64,000 bases of DNA from Klebsiella pneumoniae (GTDB lineage: Bacteria; Pseudomonadota; Gammaproteobacteria; Pseudomonadales; UBA5518), in the NCBI GenBank assembly GCA_945862145.1, contig CAMAXE010000018.1, positions 31,836 through 95,835 of the forward strand. Direction: 5' to 3'. The position numbers and the translations under genes were made by a program. A model generated the notes under the pieces. The model saw only the letters and a list, made by a program, of their open reading frames with translations, made no database searches and had not been told where the DNA came from. Below, in pieces: positions 34,939 to 42,677 of the stretch. Numbering within the stretch: position 1 is the first letter of the stretch; every line of letters begins with the position of its first letter.

Positions 34939-35245
34939 GAGGCTGACTGGGAAGGCGCTGGCGAAGTTCGAAGCCGAACGCGACGTGTGGCAAGAAGTGC
35001 TGGATGGGGTGCGGGAGATCAAAGTGGGCGGAGGCAAACGGACGAACGTAGAGGCCAAATCCCAAGTCGTCCGTGTGCGCCTGAACAGCGGATTATCGCA
35101 GGCGCAGTTTGCCGCTGCACTGGGGGTCTCCAAACGCACGCTGGAACAGTGGGAGCAAGGACGTCGTGAACCATCTGGTGCCGCGAAGCAGCTCTTGAAG
35201 ATCGTCGAGCGCCATCCCGAGGTGCTCATCGAGGTCGCAGCGTGA
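34931..35245 (+). CDS. HTH antitoxin of a toxin-antitoxin pair (HigA-2/NadS-like)
   Basis: A 104-residue XRE-type helix-turn-helix protein: VVRVRLNSGLSQAQFAAALG, VSKRTLEQWEQGRREPSGAA and KQLLKIVERHPEVL are hallmarks of antitoxins paired with RelE-like toxins. It is intact, though its partner at 34811-34938 is deleted. It may still repress its promoter through the palindrome at 34786-34800, or act against homologous toxins elsewhere. Confidence 0.88.
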   Translation: MGKRLTGKALAKFEAERDVWQEVLDGVREIKVGGGKRTNVEAKSQVVRVRLNSGLSQAQFAAALGVSKRTLEQWEQGRREPSGAAKQLLKIVERHPEVLIEVAA

Positions 35246-35437
35246 AGTTCATGGCGAATTTCACCGGTGTTGTCGGGTAAGCCAGTCACACAGTCTTTCG
35301 TTTCTGTCCGGAATCGACTTTAGCTTCCGGGTTGAGCCACACCTCATCAGGCTAGCCTGCATTTGCTCTGCTCGGACGGCGTGTGCGCACTGGGTCCCTT
35401 GATGTTGAAAACATGAGTGCCACGCATGTGACTGGGA

Positions 35438-36376
35438 TCATTCGCCCTGATACTGGCGCGCCAGGCCGCCCAACGTGGCGAAGAATTCCTCGCGGATCTC
35501 GCGCAGGATCTGCGCCACCGGTTTGATGCTGTCGATGCGTCCGGCCACCTGCCCGGTGAGCGGCACGGCCGCTTCCATGTCACCGCCAAAATACAAGGCC
35601 TGCTTGTCGCCGAAATCGCCAAAAACATTGTCTGCCGAGCGCTCGAGCCGGGTGGTGCGCTCGGTGCGCAGCGCGCGCAGTGCCGGGCCATGGAAGCGGT
35701 TGAGAAACACGGTGTCGGTTTCTGCGGCCTGCACGATGGCCTCTTTCCAGTTGGCGTGAACGGGTGACTCCAGCGCCGAGACCATGCGCGTGCCGAGTTG
35801 CACCGCTTCGGCGCCCAGCGCGAAGGCCGCAACCATCGAGCGCCCGTCTACGAAACCGCCCGCCGCCACCACCGGCAGATCAAAGCGTGAACACACCAGC
35901 GGCAGCAGCACCATGCTGGCTACGTCCTTGGGATTCTTGAAGCCACCGCCTTCGGCACCTTCCACCACCAGTCCGTCGACACCGGCCTCCACGGCCTTGA
36001 TGGCTGCCTTGAGCGTGGGCACGACGTGGAAGACCGTGAGACCCGCAGCCTTCAATTGCGCGGTATAGCGCTCGGGGCTGCCGGCGGAGGTGGTAACGAA
36101 GCGCACGCCCTGATCGATCACGAAGTTGGCGATGCCCGGGTCCTTCACGAAGGCCTGTGCGATGTTCACGCCGAAGGGTTTGTCGGTGAGTTCGTGCATG
36201 CGGCGTATCTCGCCGCGAATCAGGTCGAGTTCGCCCGAGGAGGTCTCGATGATGCCCATGCCGCCGGCGTTGGACACGGCCGAGGCGAGCGGCGCGCGGG
36301 CGATCCAGCCCATGGGTGCCTGGATGACCGGGATCTCGATCCCGAGCATCTGCGTGATGCGGTTACGGAACTGCAT
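35438..36376 (-). CDS. Nitronate monooxygenase family protein
   Basis: A 312-residue FMN TIM-barrel protein of the nitronate monooxygenase/2-nitropropane dioxygenase/FabK family. Markers are IPVIQAPMGWIARAPLASAV, NAGGMGIIE, and the phosphate-binding VVAAGGFVDG with EAVQLGTRMV. Where many members carry the catalytic His in GGH, this one reads EGAEGGGFKNPKDV; this variant defines a sub-family whose substrate may not be a nitronate. It is divergent from the transaldolase gene with 130 bases between. Confidence 0.85.
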   Translation of the reverse strand: MQFRNRITQMLGIEIPVIQAPMGWIARAPLASAVSNAGGMGIIETSSGELDLIRGEIRRMHELTDKPFGVNIAQAFVKDPGIANFVIDQGVRFVTTSAGSPERYTAQLKAAGLTVFHVVPTLKAAIKAVEAGVDGLVVEGAEGGGFKNPKDVASMVLLPLVCSRFDLPVVAAGGFVDGRSMVAAFALGAEAVQLGTRMVSALESPVHANWKEAIVQAAETDTVFLNRFHGPALRALRTERTTRLERSADNVFGDFGDKQALYFGGDMEAAVPLTGQVAGRIDSIKPVAQILREIREEFFATLGGLARQYQGE

Positions 36377-36506
36377 GTAGTGGTCTCCCGGCTTGGCGCG
36401 GTGAAATGCATCCGCAGCATATCGGCGCTATCCTCCGTGCAGCAAACCCGCGAGCCGGCCGCGGGCAATGCCATCCCTGTCGCCGGATATCCAAAGAGAC
36501 CGATCG

Positions 36507-37583
36507 ATGACTCCCTCCACCCCGATGGCACAACTCCACGCACTGGGCCAACGCCTCTGGCTCGACAACATCACGCGCGACCTGCTCGATGGCGGTGGAC
36601 TCGCCGCCTATATCCGCGATTTCGCGGTTACCGGCCTTACCTCCAATCCCACGATTTTCGAGAAAGCCATCACCGGCAGCGGCGCCTACGACGGTGCCAT
36701 CCGTGCCGCGGGCCGCGACCTCACCCCCGAGGCGCTTTTCGAGACGCTGGCAGTCGATGACCTGCAGCGCGCCGCCGATCTCTTCGGTCCGATGCACGCG
36801 GCGAGTGACGGCGTGGATGGCTGGGTGTCGCTCGAGGTCTCGCCGCTGCTTGCCTACGACGCGGCCAGCACCGTGACCGAAGCACTGCGACTGCATACGC
36901 GCGCAGCGCGGCCCAATCTTTTCATCAAGATCCCCGGCACCGCAGAGGGCATCCCCGCCATCGAGGAGGCGATCTTCGCCGGGGTGCCGGTGAACGTGAC
37001 GCTACTGTTCTCGGTGGATCAGTATCTGGCCGCTGCCGACGCATGGACGCGCGGCATCGAGCGCCGCCGCGCCGCGGGACTCTCCACGGACATCGCATCA
37101 GTAGCCTCGCTGTTCGTCAGTCGCTGGGACGCCGCGGTAGTGGGCAAGGTGCCTGCTGCACTGAATAACCGTCTCGGCATCGCGGTTGCGCAGAGCGCGC
37201 TTGCCTCCTACCGTGGCCTGCAGCGCTCCCCGCGCTGGCAGGGCTTTGGCACGCAGCAGCGTTTGCTGTTTGCGAGCACCGGCACCAAGGACCCGACGGC
37301 ATCCCCGACGCTGTACGTGCGCACGCTGGCGGCAGCGCAGACGGTGAACACATTGCCCGAAGCCACGCTGAAGGCGCTGGCCGACGCGCCCCCCGTGCAG
37401 GGCGCCGCACCCGATGACGGTGCGGAGGCGGCAGGTGTGCTCGGTGCGATCGCTCAAGCCGGTGTGGATGCCGCGCATCTCGCGGCCGACCTGCAGCGCC
37501 AGGGCGCAGCGTCCTTCACGGCCTCGTGGCATGCGCTGATGGCCGTGATTGCCTCAAGGCAGGCAACTCTCGCCTCCGGCTGA
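36507..37583 (+). CDS. tal: Transaldolase
   Basis: A 358-residue transaldolase of the longer, mycobacterial/cyanobacterial-type group. LGQRLWLDNITRDLL, TGLTSNPTIFEKAI, VSLEVSPLLAYD and the Schiff-base lysine in LFIKIPGTAEG are all present, as is SLFVSRWDA and FASTGTKDP. It moves dihydroxyacetone units between sugar phosphates in the pentose phosphate pathway. ATG 36507 follows AAAGAGA; an upstream in-frame start at 36468 lacks support. Confidence 0.92.
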   Translation: MTPSTPMAQLHALGQRLWLDNITRDLLDGGGLAAYIRDFAVTGLTSNPTIFEKAITGSGAYDGAIRAAGRDLTPEALFETLAVDDLQRAADLFGPMHAASDGVDGWVSLEVSPLLAYDAASTVTEALRLHTRAARPNLFIKIPGTAEGIPAIEEAIFAGVPVNVTLLFSVDQYLAAADAWTRGIERRRAAGLSTDIASVASLFVSRWDAAVVGKVPAALNNRLGIAVAQSALASYRGLQRSPRWQGFGTQQRLLFASTGTKDPTASPTLYVRTLAAAQTVNTLPEATLKALADAPPVQGAAPDDGAEAAGVLGAIAQAGVDAAHLAADLQRQGAASFTASWHALMAVIASRQATLASG

Positions 37584-37652
37584 GCGGCTTTGCTAGCATC
37601 CGCTTGCTCGAACGGGCTGATAACAAAGCAACACAGCTGAGAGGACGCGCGC

Positions 37653-38480
37653 ATGAAAATGATGAGCGGTGCAGTGGGTGGAATGGTTCTGGCGTTGGCG
37701 CTTGGCATTGCCGCTGGCAGCACGAGCGCGCAGACGCGCGAGGTCGCGCCGACAAGCGATGCGGCGGCCACGGTGAGCAACAAGGCCGCTCCGGTTCCTG
37801 CTCCCGCTCCTGCTCCCGCGCCGGAGGCCAAAGGCAACTGGACGCCCGGGCAGAGCACGCAACAGGGCAACGGTGGCTACAACTCCGGCCAGTCGCGCCC
37901 TCCGGCGAACAACTCCAACAACGGTTATTACCCGCCTCCGCAATCGCGCCCTCCGGTGAACCAACCGAACGGTGGCTATAACCCGGGCCAGAATCCCCCG
38001 GGCCGTTACCCGGATTTTCGCTCGCTGATCGGCATGCACGGTGATGCCGCCACGCAGCGCATGCGCGATTGGGGTTATCGCTGGGCGAAGACCGACGGAC
38101 AGGGCGCCGACACCGTGAAGTATTTCTACAGCGAGCGCGATGGTGGCTGCGCCGCGCTGCAGGTCCGCAGCGACCGCGTGCGCGATGCCATGCCCACCGA
38201 CGCCGGCCGCTGCCGCCAGAACAAGCCCACGCCGGGGCCGTCTGATCCCAACTGGGGCAAGCCGCTGCCGCGCGAGATCACGGGTCTGGTGGGCAACAAG
38301 CGCTCGGATGCCGAGGACAAACTCGCGGGACTTGGCTTTGCAAAGGTCGATGCGCAGAAGACCCAGGGTAAGACCTTCGGCCTCTGGTACAACCGCTACC
38401 GCTACGACTGCATCGAGGTAGAGGCCAACGACGGACGCGTCCGCCGCATCGACCGGGCGCGGCGTAGCGCCTGCGAGTAA
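37653..38480 (+). CDS. Secreted protein with Pro/Gln/Asn-rich linker and PASTA-like C-terminus
   Basis: A 275-residue exported protein: signal peptide (residues 1-26, ending SAQT), then a low-complexity stretch of PAPAPAP and repeats built on NGGYN-GQ and QSRPP. Two globular parts follow. The first has FRSLIGMHGDAATQRMRDWGYRWAK; the second has EITGLVGNKRSDAEDKLAGL and GFAKVDAQK. Both look like tandem PASTA-like (residue transition DAxxxLxxxGF) modules. PASTA units bind cell-wall fragments in other proteins, but function here is unknown. GAGAGG lies upstream of the ATG. Confidence 0.8.
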   Translation: MKMMSGAVGGMVLALALGIAAGSTSAQTREVAPTSDAAATVSNKAAPVPAPAPAPAPEAKGNWTPGQSTQQGNGGYNSGQSRPPANNSNNGYYPPPQSRPPVNQPNGGYNPGQNPPGRYPDFRSLIGMHGDAATQRMRDWGYRWAKTDGQGADTVKYFYSERDGGCAALQVRSDRVRDAMPTDAGRCRQNKPTPGPSDPNWGKPLPREITGLVGNKRSDAEDKLAGLGFAKVDAQKTQGKTFGLWYNRYRYDCIEVEANDGRVRRIDRARRSACE

Positions 38481-38485
38481 CTCGG

Positions 38486-38711
38486 TCGCGGGCGTGGCCC
38501 GCTCCTACGCGCAGTGAATCTGCCGTCCGTTGTAGGAGCGCGCCATGCGCGCGAGCCGGATGTCGCGGGCATGGCCCGCTCCTACGCGCAGTGAATCTGC
38601 CGTCCGTTGTAGGAGCGCGCCATGCGCGCGAGCCGGATGTCGCGGGCGTGGCCCGCTCCTACGCGCAGTGAATCTGCCGTCCGTTGTAGGAGCGCGCCAT
38701 GCGCGCGAGCC
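38486..38711. repeat. Triplicated 77-bp REP/BIME-like element
   Basis: Three near-identical units start at 38486, 38563 and 38640 (period 77; the third lacks the last bases). Each unit contains a forward half with GGCCCGCTCCTAC and an inverse half GTAGGAGCGCGCCATGCGCGCG, separated by a 23-base spacer. They can pair as a hairpin. GTAGGAGCG plus a GC-rich palindrome is the REP family pattern of pseudomonads and xanthomonads. Units differ by single bases (e.g. GGCGTGG versus GGCATGG). They sit right after the stop of the secreted-protein gene. Confidence 0.9.
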
Positions 38712-38721
38712 GTCCTGCGAC

Positions 38722-39303
38722 TTACTTCTGCGAGCCGAACAACGCCAGATAGCTGTAATCAATCTTCATGCTGGTGTCGGGCTTGCCGTTCATCTCGTAG
38801 ATGCGGCGGTAGCGGGTCTCGCGGATAAGCCAGCTGCCGTCGACCTTCAGGTAGCGATCCCAGTAGAGCGCGGTGCCGCGGGTGTAGATGCCGGAATCGA
38901 GCTGCCACATGTGGTCGTTCAGGTACCAGATCCCGGTGGCCTCGGTGGCGCTCAGCATCTGGATTTCGGGGTGGTGGGCGTTGTGGTGCCCGATCGACTG
39001 GTTGTGGAAGGCACCACCGATGGAGCCGAGGTACTGTTCCTTGCCCTTCAGTTGCCACTCATAGGTGCCGCCCACGAAATGCACTTCCACGTCATCGTGG
39101 AAGATCTCGGCGAGTTCCGTCACGTTGGCGGTGTCGATGCAGCGGAAGTAGCGGTGCTTCAGTTGCCGTATCGCTTCCATGTCCATCAGCATCTGGATGT
39201 CGCGACGCAGGTCCTCGATGCCGCCGCTGCTTGCGGTGAGCGGCAGGCCATCGACGATGCCCATCGTGGCTTTGGTGAAGGGGGCGTTTTTATCGGTGCT
39301 CAT
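38722..39303 (-). CDS. NTF2/SnoaL-like domain protein
   Basis: A 193-residue protein of the SnoaL_4/NTF2-like group. The helix LMDMEAIRQLKHRYFRCIDT, VEVHFVGGTYEW, HHNAHHPEIQMLSATEATG and the late LKVDGSWLIRETRYRRIYEM match the family and are similar in layout to the protein at 14633-15100. Function is unknown; members are isomerases, dehydratases or lipid-binding proteins. It is divergent from dinB; its start is only 33 bases from the dinB ATG. Confidence 0.85.
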   Translation of the reverse strand: MSTDKNAPFTKATMGIVDGLPLTASSGGIEDLRRDIQMLMDMEAIRQLKHRYFRCIDTANVTELAEIFHDDVEVHFVGGTYEWQLKGKEQYLGSIGGAFHNQSIGHHNAHHPEIQMLSATEATGIWYLNDHMWQLDSGIYTRGTALYWDRYLKVDGSWLIRETRYRRIYEMNGKPDTSMKIDYSYLALFGSQK

Positions 39304-39335
39304 TGGATCCTCCGCGGGTAGCCTGCTGTGGCAGG

Positions 39336-40493
39336 ATGTTGGCGCCGGCCGGTGGGCGCGCGGCGAAGGCTACACCATTCACCCCTGAGGCGTCACAGCT
39401 GGAACCGCAGGCACCGCAGCGCAAGATCATCCACCTCGACTGCGATTGTTTTTTCGCGGCGGTGGAGATCCGCGACGACCCCTCCATGGCCGATCTGCCG
39501 GTGGCCGTGGGTGGCGATGCCGACCGTCGCGGCGTGCTCACCACCGCCAACTACATCGCCCGGACCTACGGCGTGCGGTCGGCCATGCCCTCGGCGCACG
39601 CGCGACGCCTGTGCCCGGGGCTGCTCATCGTTCCGCCTAACTTCGAGAAATACCGCGCCGTCTCGCGCCAGATCCGCGCGATCTTCTACGACTACACGGA
39701 TCTCGTGGAGCCGCTCTCGCTGGACGAGGCATTCCTCGACGTCACGGAGTCCACCGCCTGCCGGGGCAGTGCCACCCTGATTGCCCGTGACATCCGCGAG
39801 CGCGTGCGCCGCGAGATCGGCATCACGATTTCGGCCGGCGTGGCGCCCAACAAATTCGTGGCCAAGGTGGCGAGCGACTGGAACAAGCCCGACGGTGAGT
39901 GCGTGGTGCTGCCGGAAGAGGTCGACGCCTTTGTCGCAGCCTTGCCCGTGAAGCGCATCTACGGCGTGGGCAAGGCCACCGCCGAGCGGCTGCAGCGCAT
40001 GGGCGTGGAGACCTGCGCGGAGCTGCGCCGGCACACGGTGTTCGAGCTGACCGAGCAATTCGGACGCTTCGGCCAGCGGCTCCACGAGCTCTGCCGGGGG
40101 ATCGATGAGCGGGCCGTAGAGCCCTCGCAGCGGCGGAAATCGCTCAGCGTGGAGCGCACCTACAGCGACGATCTGCGCGGGCTGGACGCCTGCCGGCGAC
40201 AGCTGCCCGAGTTGCTGCTCACCCTGCGCTCGCGGTTGCGGCGGGTGGATTCGGATTACCTGGTGACCAAGCTCCATCTGAAATTGAAATTCGCCGACTT
40301 CCAGCTGACCAGTGCCGAGTGCGTGGGGCGTGAACTCGTTGAGGCGACTTTTCTCGAACTGCTGCGCGAGGCGCTGGGGCGCAGTGACCAGCCGGTGCGG
40401 CTGCTCGGGGTAGGCGTGCGTTTCGTGGATCTGCGTGATCAGGCGAACCCGGCGCAGCTGGAACTCTTCGAACGGGAGCAAGCGCTGACCTGA
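39336..40493 (+). CDS. dinB: DNA polymerase IV (Y-family)
   Basis: A 385-residue error-prone translesion polymerase. The catalytic carboxylates lie in IIHLDCDCFFAAVE and SLDEAFLD; GVLTTANYIARTYGVRSAMPS is the finger segment; VKRIYGVGKATAERL is the helix-hairpin-helix. The C-terminal QLELF is the sliding-clamp-binding motif. The N-terminal start is uncertain: ATG 39336 adds ~29 residues before the conserved start, and ATG 39303 would overlap the divergent gene. No LexA box was seen. Confidence 0.92.
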   Translation: MLAPAGGRAAKATPFTPEASQLEPQAPQRKIIHLDCDCFFAAVEIRDDPSMADLPVAVGGDADRRGVLTTANYIARTYGVRSAMPSAHARRLCPGLLIVPPNFEKYRAVSRQIRAIFYDYTDLVEPLSLDEAFLDVTESTACRGSATLIARDIRERVRREIGITISAGVAPNKFVAKVASDWNKPDGECVVLPEEVDAFVAALPVKRIYGVGKATAERLQRMGVETCAELRRHTVFELTEQFGRFGQRLHELCRGIDERAVEPSQRRKSLSVERTYSDDLRGLDACRRQLPELLLTLRSRLRRVDSDYLVTKLHLKLKFADFQLTSAECVGRELVEATFLELLREALGRSDQPVRLLGVGVRFVDLRDQANPAQLELFEREQALT

Positions 40494-40688
40494 ATCAAGA
40501 TGCCGCAAGCAGCGAGCTCCTGGCATTCGGGTGGACGGCGGGATTTCCCCGTGGCATTCCAGCCCGGAGGGCTCATGATCAGGCCGGCGACGCGTGGTTG
40601 GGGGACGCTGGAGGTTCCCGTCTGCGTGTACACTCGCTACGAAAAGGGCCTTGGCGCCCTGGAACCCTGACCTCGGAGATCACGACGC

Positions 40689-41120
40689 ATGCACCCCTTT
40701 CCGCACCGCTACACCGTGAACGCGCTTGCCGCGTCCACCGGAGTCGTCACCCTGCGTTCGCGGGAGCTTGAGGACATCCAGAGCAGCCCGCCGCCTGAGT
40801 TCGACGGCCCGGCCGGCAACTGGTCACCGGAGACACTCTTCGTGGCGGCGGTAGCGGATTGTTTCGTGCTCAGCTTTCGGGCCATCGCCACGGCCTCGCG
40901 ACTCGAGTGGCTGGAGATCGACTGTGGCGCCGAGGGTGTGTTGGAGAAGACCGACACTGGCATGCGCTTCACCGCGATCAACATCGAGGCGCATCTGCGG
41001 GTGCCGCCGGGCGCTGATGTGGCGCGCGCCGAGCGACTCCTCGAAAAGTCTGAGAAAGCCTGTCTGGTTTCCAATTCGCTCAATTTTCAGGTCCACCTGC
41101 AATGCCGGGTGAGTTCCTGA
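40689..41120 (+). CDS. OsmC-family protein
   Basis: A 143-residue OsmC/Ohr-family protein with the two redox cysteines in VADCFVLSF and EKACLVSNSL. These proteins reduce organic hydroperoxides or persulfides with thiol help. It sits 25 bases upstream of a split YeeE/YedE sulfur transporter, so a role in reactive sulfur handling is reasonable (inference). The start at 40689 is followed at once by the family's first strand (HPFPHRYTVNA). Confidence 0.88.
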   Translation: MHPFPHRYTVNALAASTGVVTLRSRELEDIQSSPPPEFDGPAGNWSPETLFVAAVADCFVLSFRAIATASRLEWLEIDCGAEGVLEKTDTGMRFTAINIEAHLRVPPGADVARAERLLEKSEKACLVSNSLNFQVHLQCRVSS

Positions 41121-41145
41121 CACCAACCGTCTGGGGGTCCGTTGC

Positions 41146-41577
41146 ATGCACGAGTTCACCCCGCTCTCTGGTGCTCTCGGGGGCGCGCTGATCGGCCTGG
41201 CAGCCGCGCTGCTGCTGGCGCTTAACGGACGCATTGCAGGCATCTCCGGCATCGTGGGGGGGTTGATGCCGCCGCGTGCGGGTGATGCCCTGTGGCGCTT
41301 GCTGTTCGTGCTGGGGCTCATGCTCGGCGCGCTGCTGGTGCGTCTCTGCAGCGGTGCGCCCCTCGCCGTGCCGGTCGAGAGTTCTACATTTACGCTGGTG
41401 CTGGGCGGCTTGCTGGTTGGCTTCGGCACCCGTTTGGGTTCGGGCTGCACCAGCGGGCACGGCATCTGTGGTCTGGCGCGGCTGTCACCGCGCTCACTGG
41501 TCGCGGTGCTCACGTTCATGGCGAGCGCCATGCTCACGGTGTTCGCGCTGCGACACGCGCTGGGGGGTGGGTCATGA
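41146..41577 (+). CDS. YeeE/YedE-family membrane protein, first half
   Basis: A 143-residue membrane protein with four helices and the motif [20 protein letters not shown], the conserved cysteine sequence of thiosulfate/sulfur transporters (YeeE/TsuA). In split versions (e.g. PmpA/PmpB beside persulfide regulators) two half-size proteins form the pore. The next gene overlaps by ATGA, so they are coupled. Confidence 0.9.
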   Translation: MHEFTPLSGALGGALIGLAAALLLALNGRIAGISGIVGGLMPPRAGDALWRLLFVLGLMLGALLVRLCSGAPLAVPVESSTFTLVLGGLLVGFGTRLGSGCTSGHGICGLARLSPRSLVAVLTFMASAMLTVFALRHALGGGS

Positions 41578-42023
41578 ACCTCGCTGCGCTTGCCGTGGGT
41601 GTGCTGTTCGGGCTGGGGCTGGCGATCTCCGGCATGCTGAGTCCGGCCAAGGTGCTGGGCTTTCTGGATATCGCGGGCGCTTGGGATCCCACGCTCGCGG
41701 TGGTGATGGCGGCGGGTCTGGGCGTCAACGCCATCGCCTACCGGCTCACGGTGCGACGCGCGAGCCCCGTTCTCGCGGTGGCATTCCAGGTGCCGGCGCG
41801 CCGCGACATCGACGTGCGGCTGGTGCTCGGTTCGGTGCTCTTCGGGGTGGGCTGGGCACTTGCCGGGATTTGTCCCGGGCCCGCGTTAGCCTCGCTGGGC
41901 GCGGGCGCCTGGGAGGGCGGCGGCGCCTTCGAGCCGCGCATCCTGATTTTCGTCGCAGCCATGCTGGCGGGCATGGGGCTGTTCGCATTCTTCGAGCAGG
42001 CGGGCAGCCCGGCCCGGCGCTGA
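41574..42023 (+). CDS. YeeE/YedE-family membrane protein, second half
   Basis: A 149-residue partner of the preceding protein: [20 protein letters not shown], then [17 protein letters not shown] with its conserved Cys-Pro-Gly. Four helices. ATG 41574 overlaps the stop of the first half. The two together would move thiosulfate or sulfide-derived sulfur across the inner membrane. It ends against the next gene with no gap, and a palindrome covers both stop codons. Confidence 0.9.
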   Translation: MNLAALAVGVLFGLGLAISGMLSPAKVLGFLDIAGAWDPTLAVVMAAGLGVNAIAYRLTVRRASPVLAVAFQVPARRDIDVRLVLGSVLFGVGWALAGICPGPALASLGAGAWEGGGAFEPRILIFVAAMLAGMGLFAFFEQAGSPARR

Positions 42024-42031
42024 TCAGCGCC
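42016..42031. terminator. Palindrome spanning both stop codons of convergent genes
   Basis: A perfect 16-base palindrome, GGCGCTGATCAGCGCC, contains the TGA of the YeeE-like gene and the TGA of the convergent isomerase gene. It could form a hairpin in both transcripts. There is no T-run, so it is a weak or factor-dependent stop at best. Confidence 0.35.
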
Positions 42032-42650
42032 CTCGGCGCACGGCGCCTATCGGCACATCCCCGAGGTGCAGCCCCTGCTGCTGCAGCAAGTCGGGGTCGC
42101 GCAGGAAAGCGCGCGCAAAATCCAGCGCATCTGCTCCCCAGAACACTTCGCCGTCGATCACCAGGCTGGGCACACCAAATACCCCGCGTGCGGTAGCGGC
42201 ATCGGTTTCTGCGCGCAGGCGCTCCTTGATGGCGGGGTCCTCCAGGCTGAGCGGATCCACGCCCAGTTCACGCGCCAGTGCGTGCGCACGGCGGGCGTCT
42301 CCGGCGTCTTCGCCTGTCGTCCAGATCGCCTCGAAAATCCGCCGCACTGCGCTTTCCTCGCCGTCCAGCACGGTGGCGAGCCGCAGCCATGGCAGCGGGT
42401 TGAAGGGATGCGAGGCCGGGCAGATGAAGGGGATGCCTTTCTGCGCGGCCTGCCAGGCACAGAAGCGATAAGTCCACACACGCTTGGGCGGGATTTCGGC
42501 GGGCCCCACGTTGTCCCAGTGCCCGAGCAGCCTCGCGAACAGCACGGGCCGCATACGCACCCGCGCGAGCGGCGCCAGCGTGTGCAACTCGGCGAGGGCC
42601 AGGTAGGCATAGGGCGAGATCGGATCGAAGTACCAGTCGATCTCGCGCAT
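42024..42650 (-). CDS. 2-hydroxychromene-2-carboxylate isomerase / DsbA-like family protein
   Basis: A 208-residue kappa-class GST/DsbA-fold protein. The N-terminal active site IDWYFDPISPYAYLALAEL has Ser instead of a CxxC pair, as in 2-hydroxychromene-2-carboxylate isomerases that use glutathione. GVFGVPSLVIDGEVFWGADALDF is the other family mark. HCCA isomerases act in naphthalene-type degradation, but many homologues have other, unknown roles. It is 27 bases downstream of the M16 protease gene. Confidence 0.85.
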   Translation of the reverse strand: MREIDWYFDPISPYAYLALAELHTLAPLARVRMRPVLFARLLGHWDNVGPAEIPPKRVWTYRFCAWQAAQKGIPFICPASHPFNPLPWLRLATVLDGEESAVRRIFEAIWTTGEDAGDARRAHALARELGVDPLSLEDPAIKERLRAETDAATARGVFGVPSLVIDGEVFWGADALDFARAFLRDPDLLQQQGLHLGDVPIGAVRRGR

Positions 42651-42677
42651 GACGCGGCCCCTGTGGTGTGGTTGATA

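Noticed and set aside
38486..38711. Considered as a CRISPR array
   Set aside because: The spacers are identical in all units and the repeat is a long inverted pair; only three units and no cas genes.
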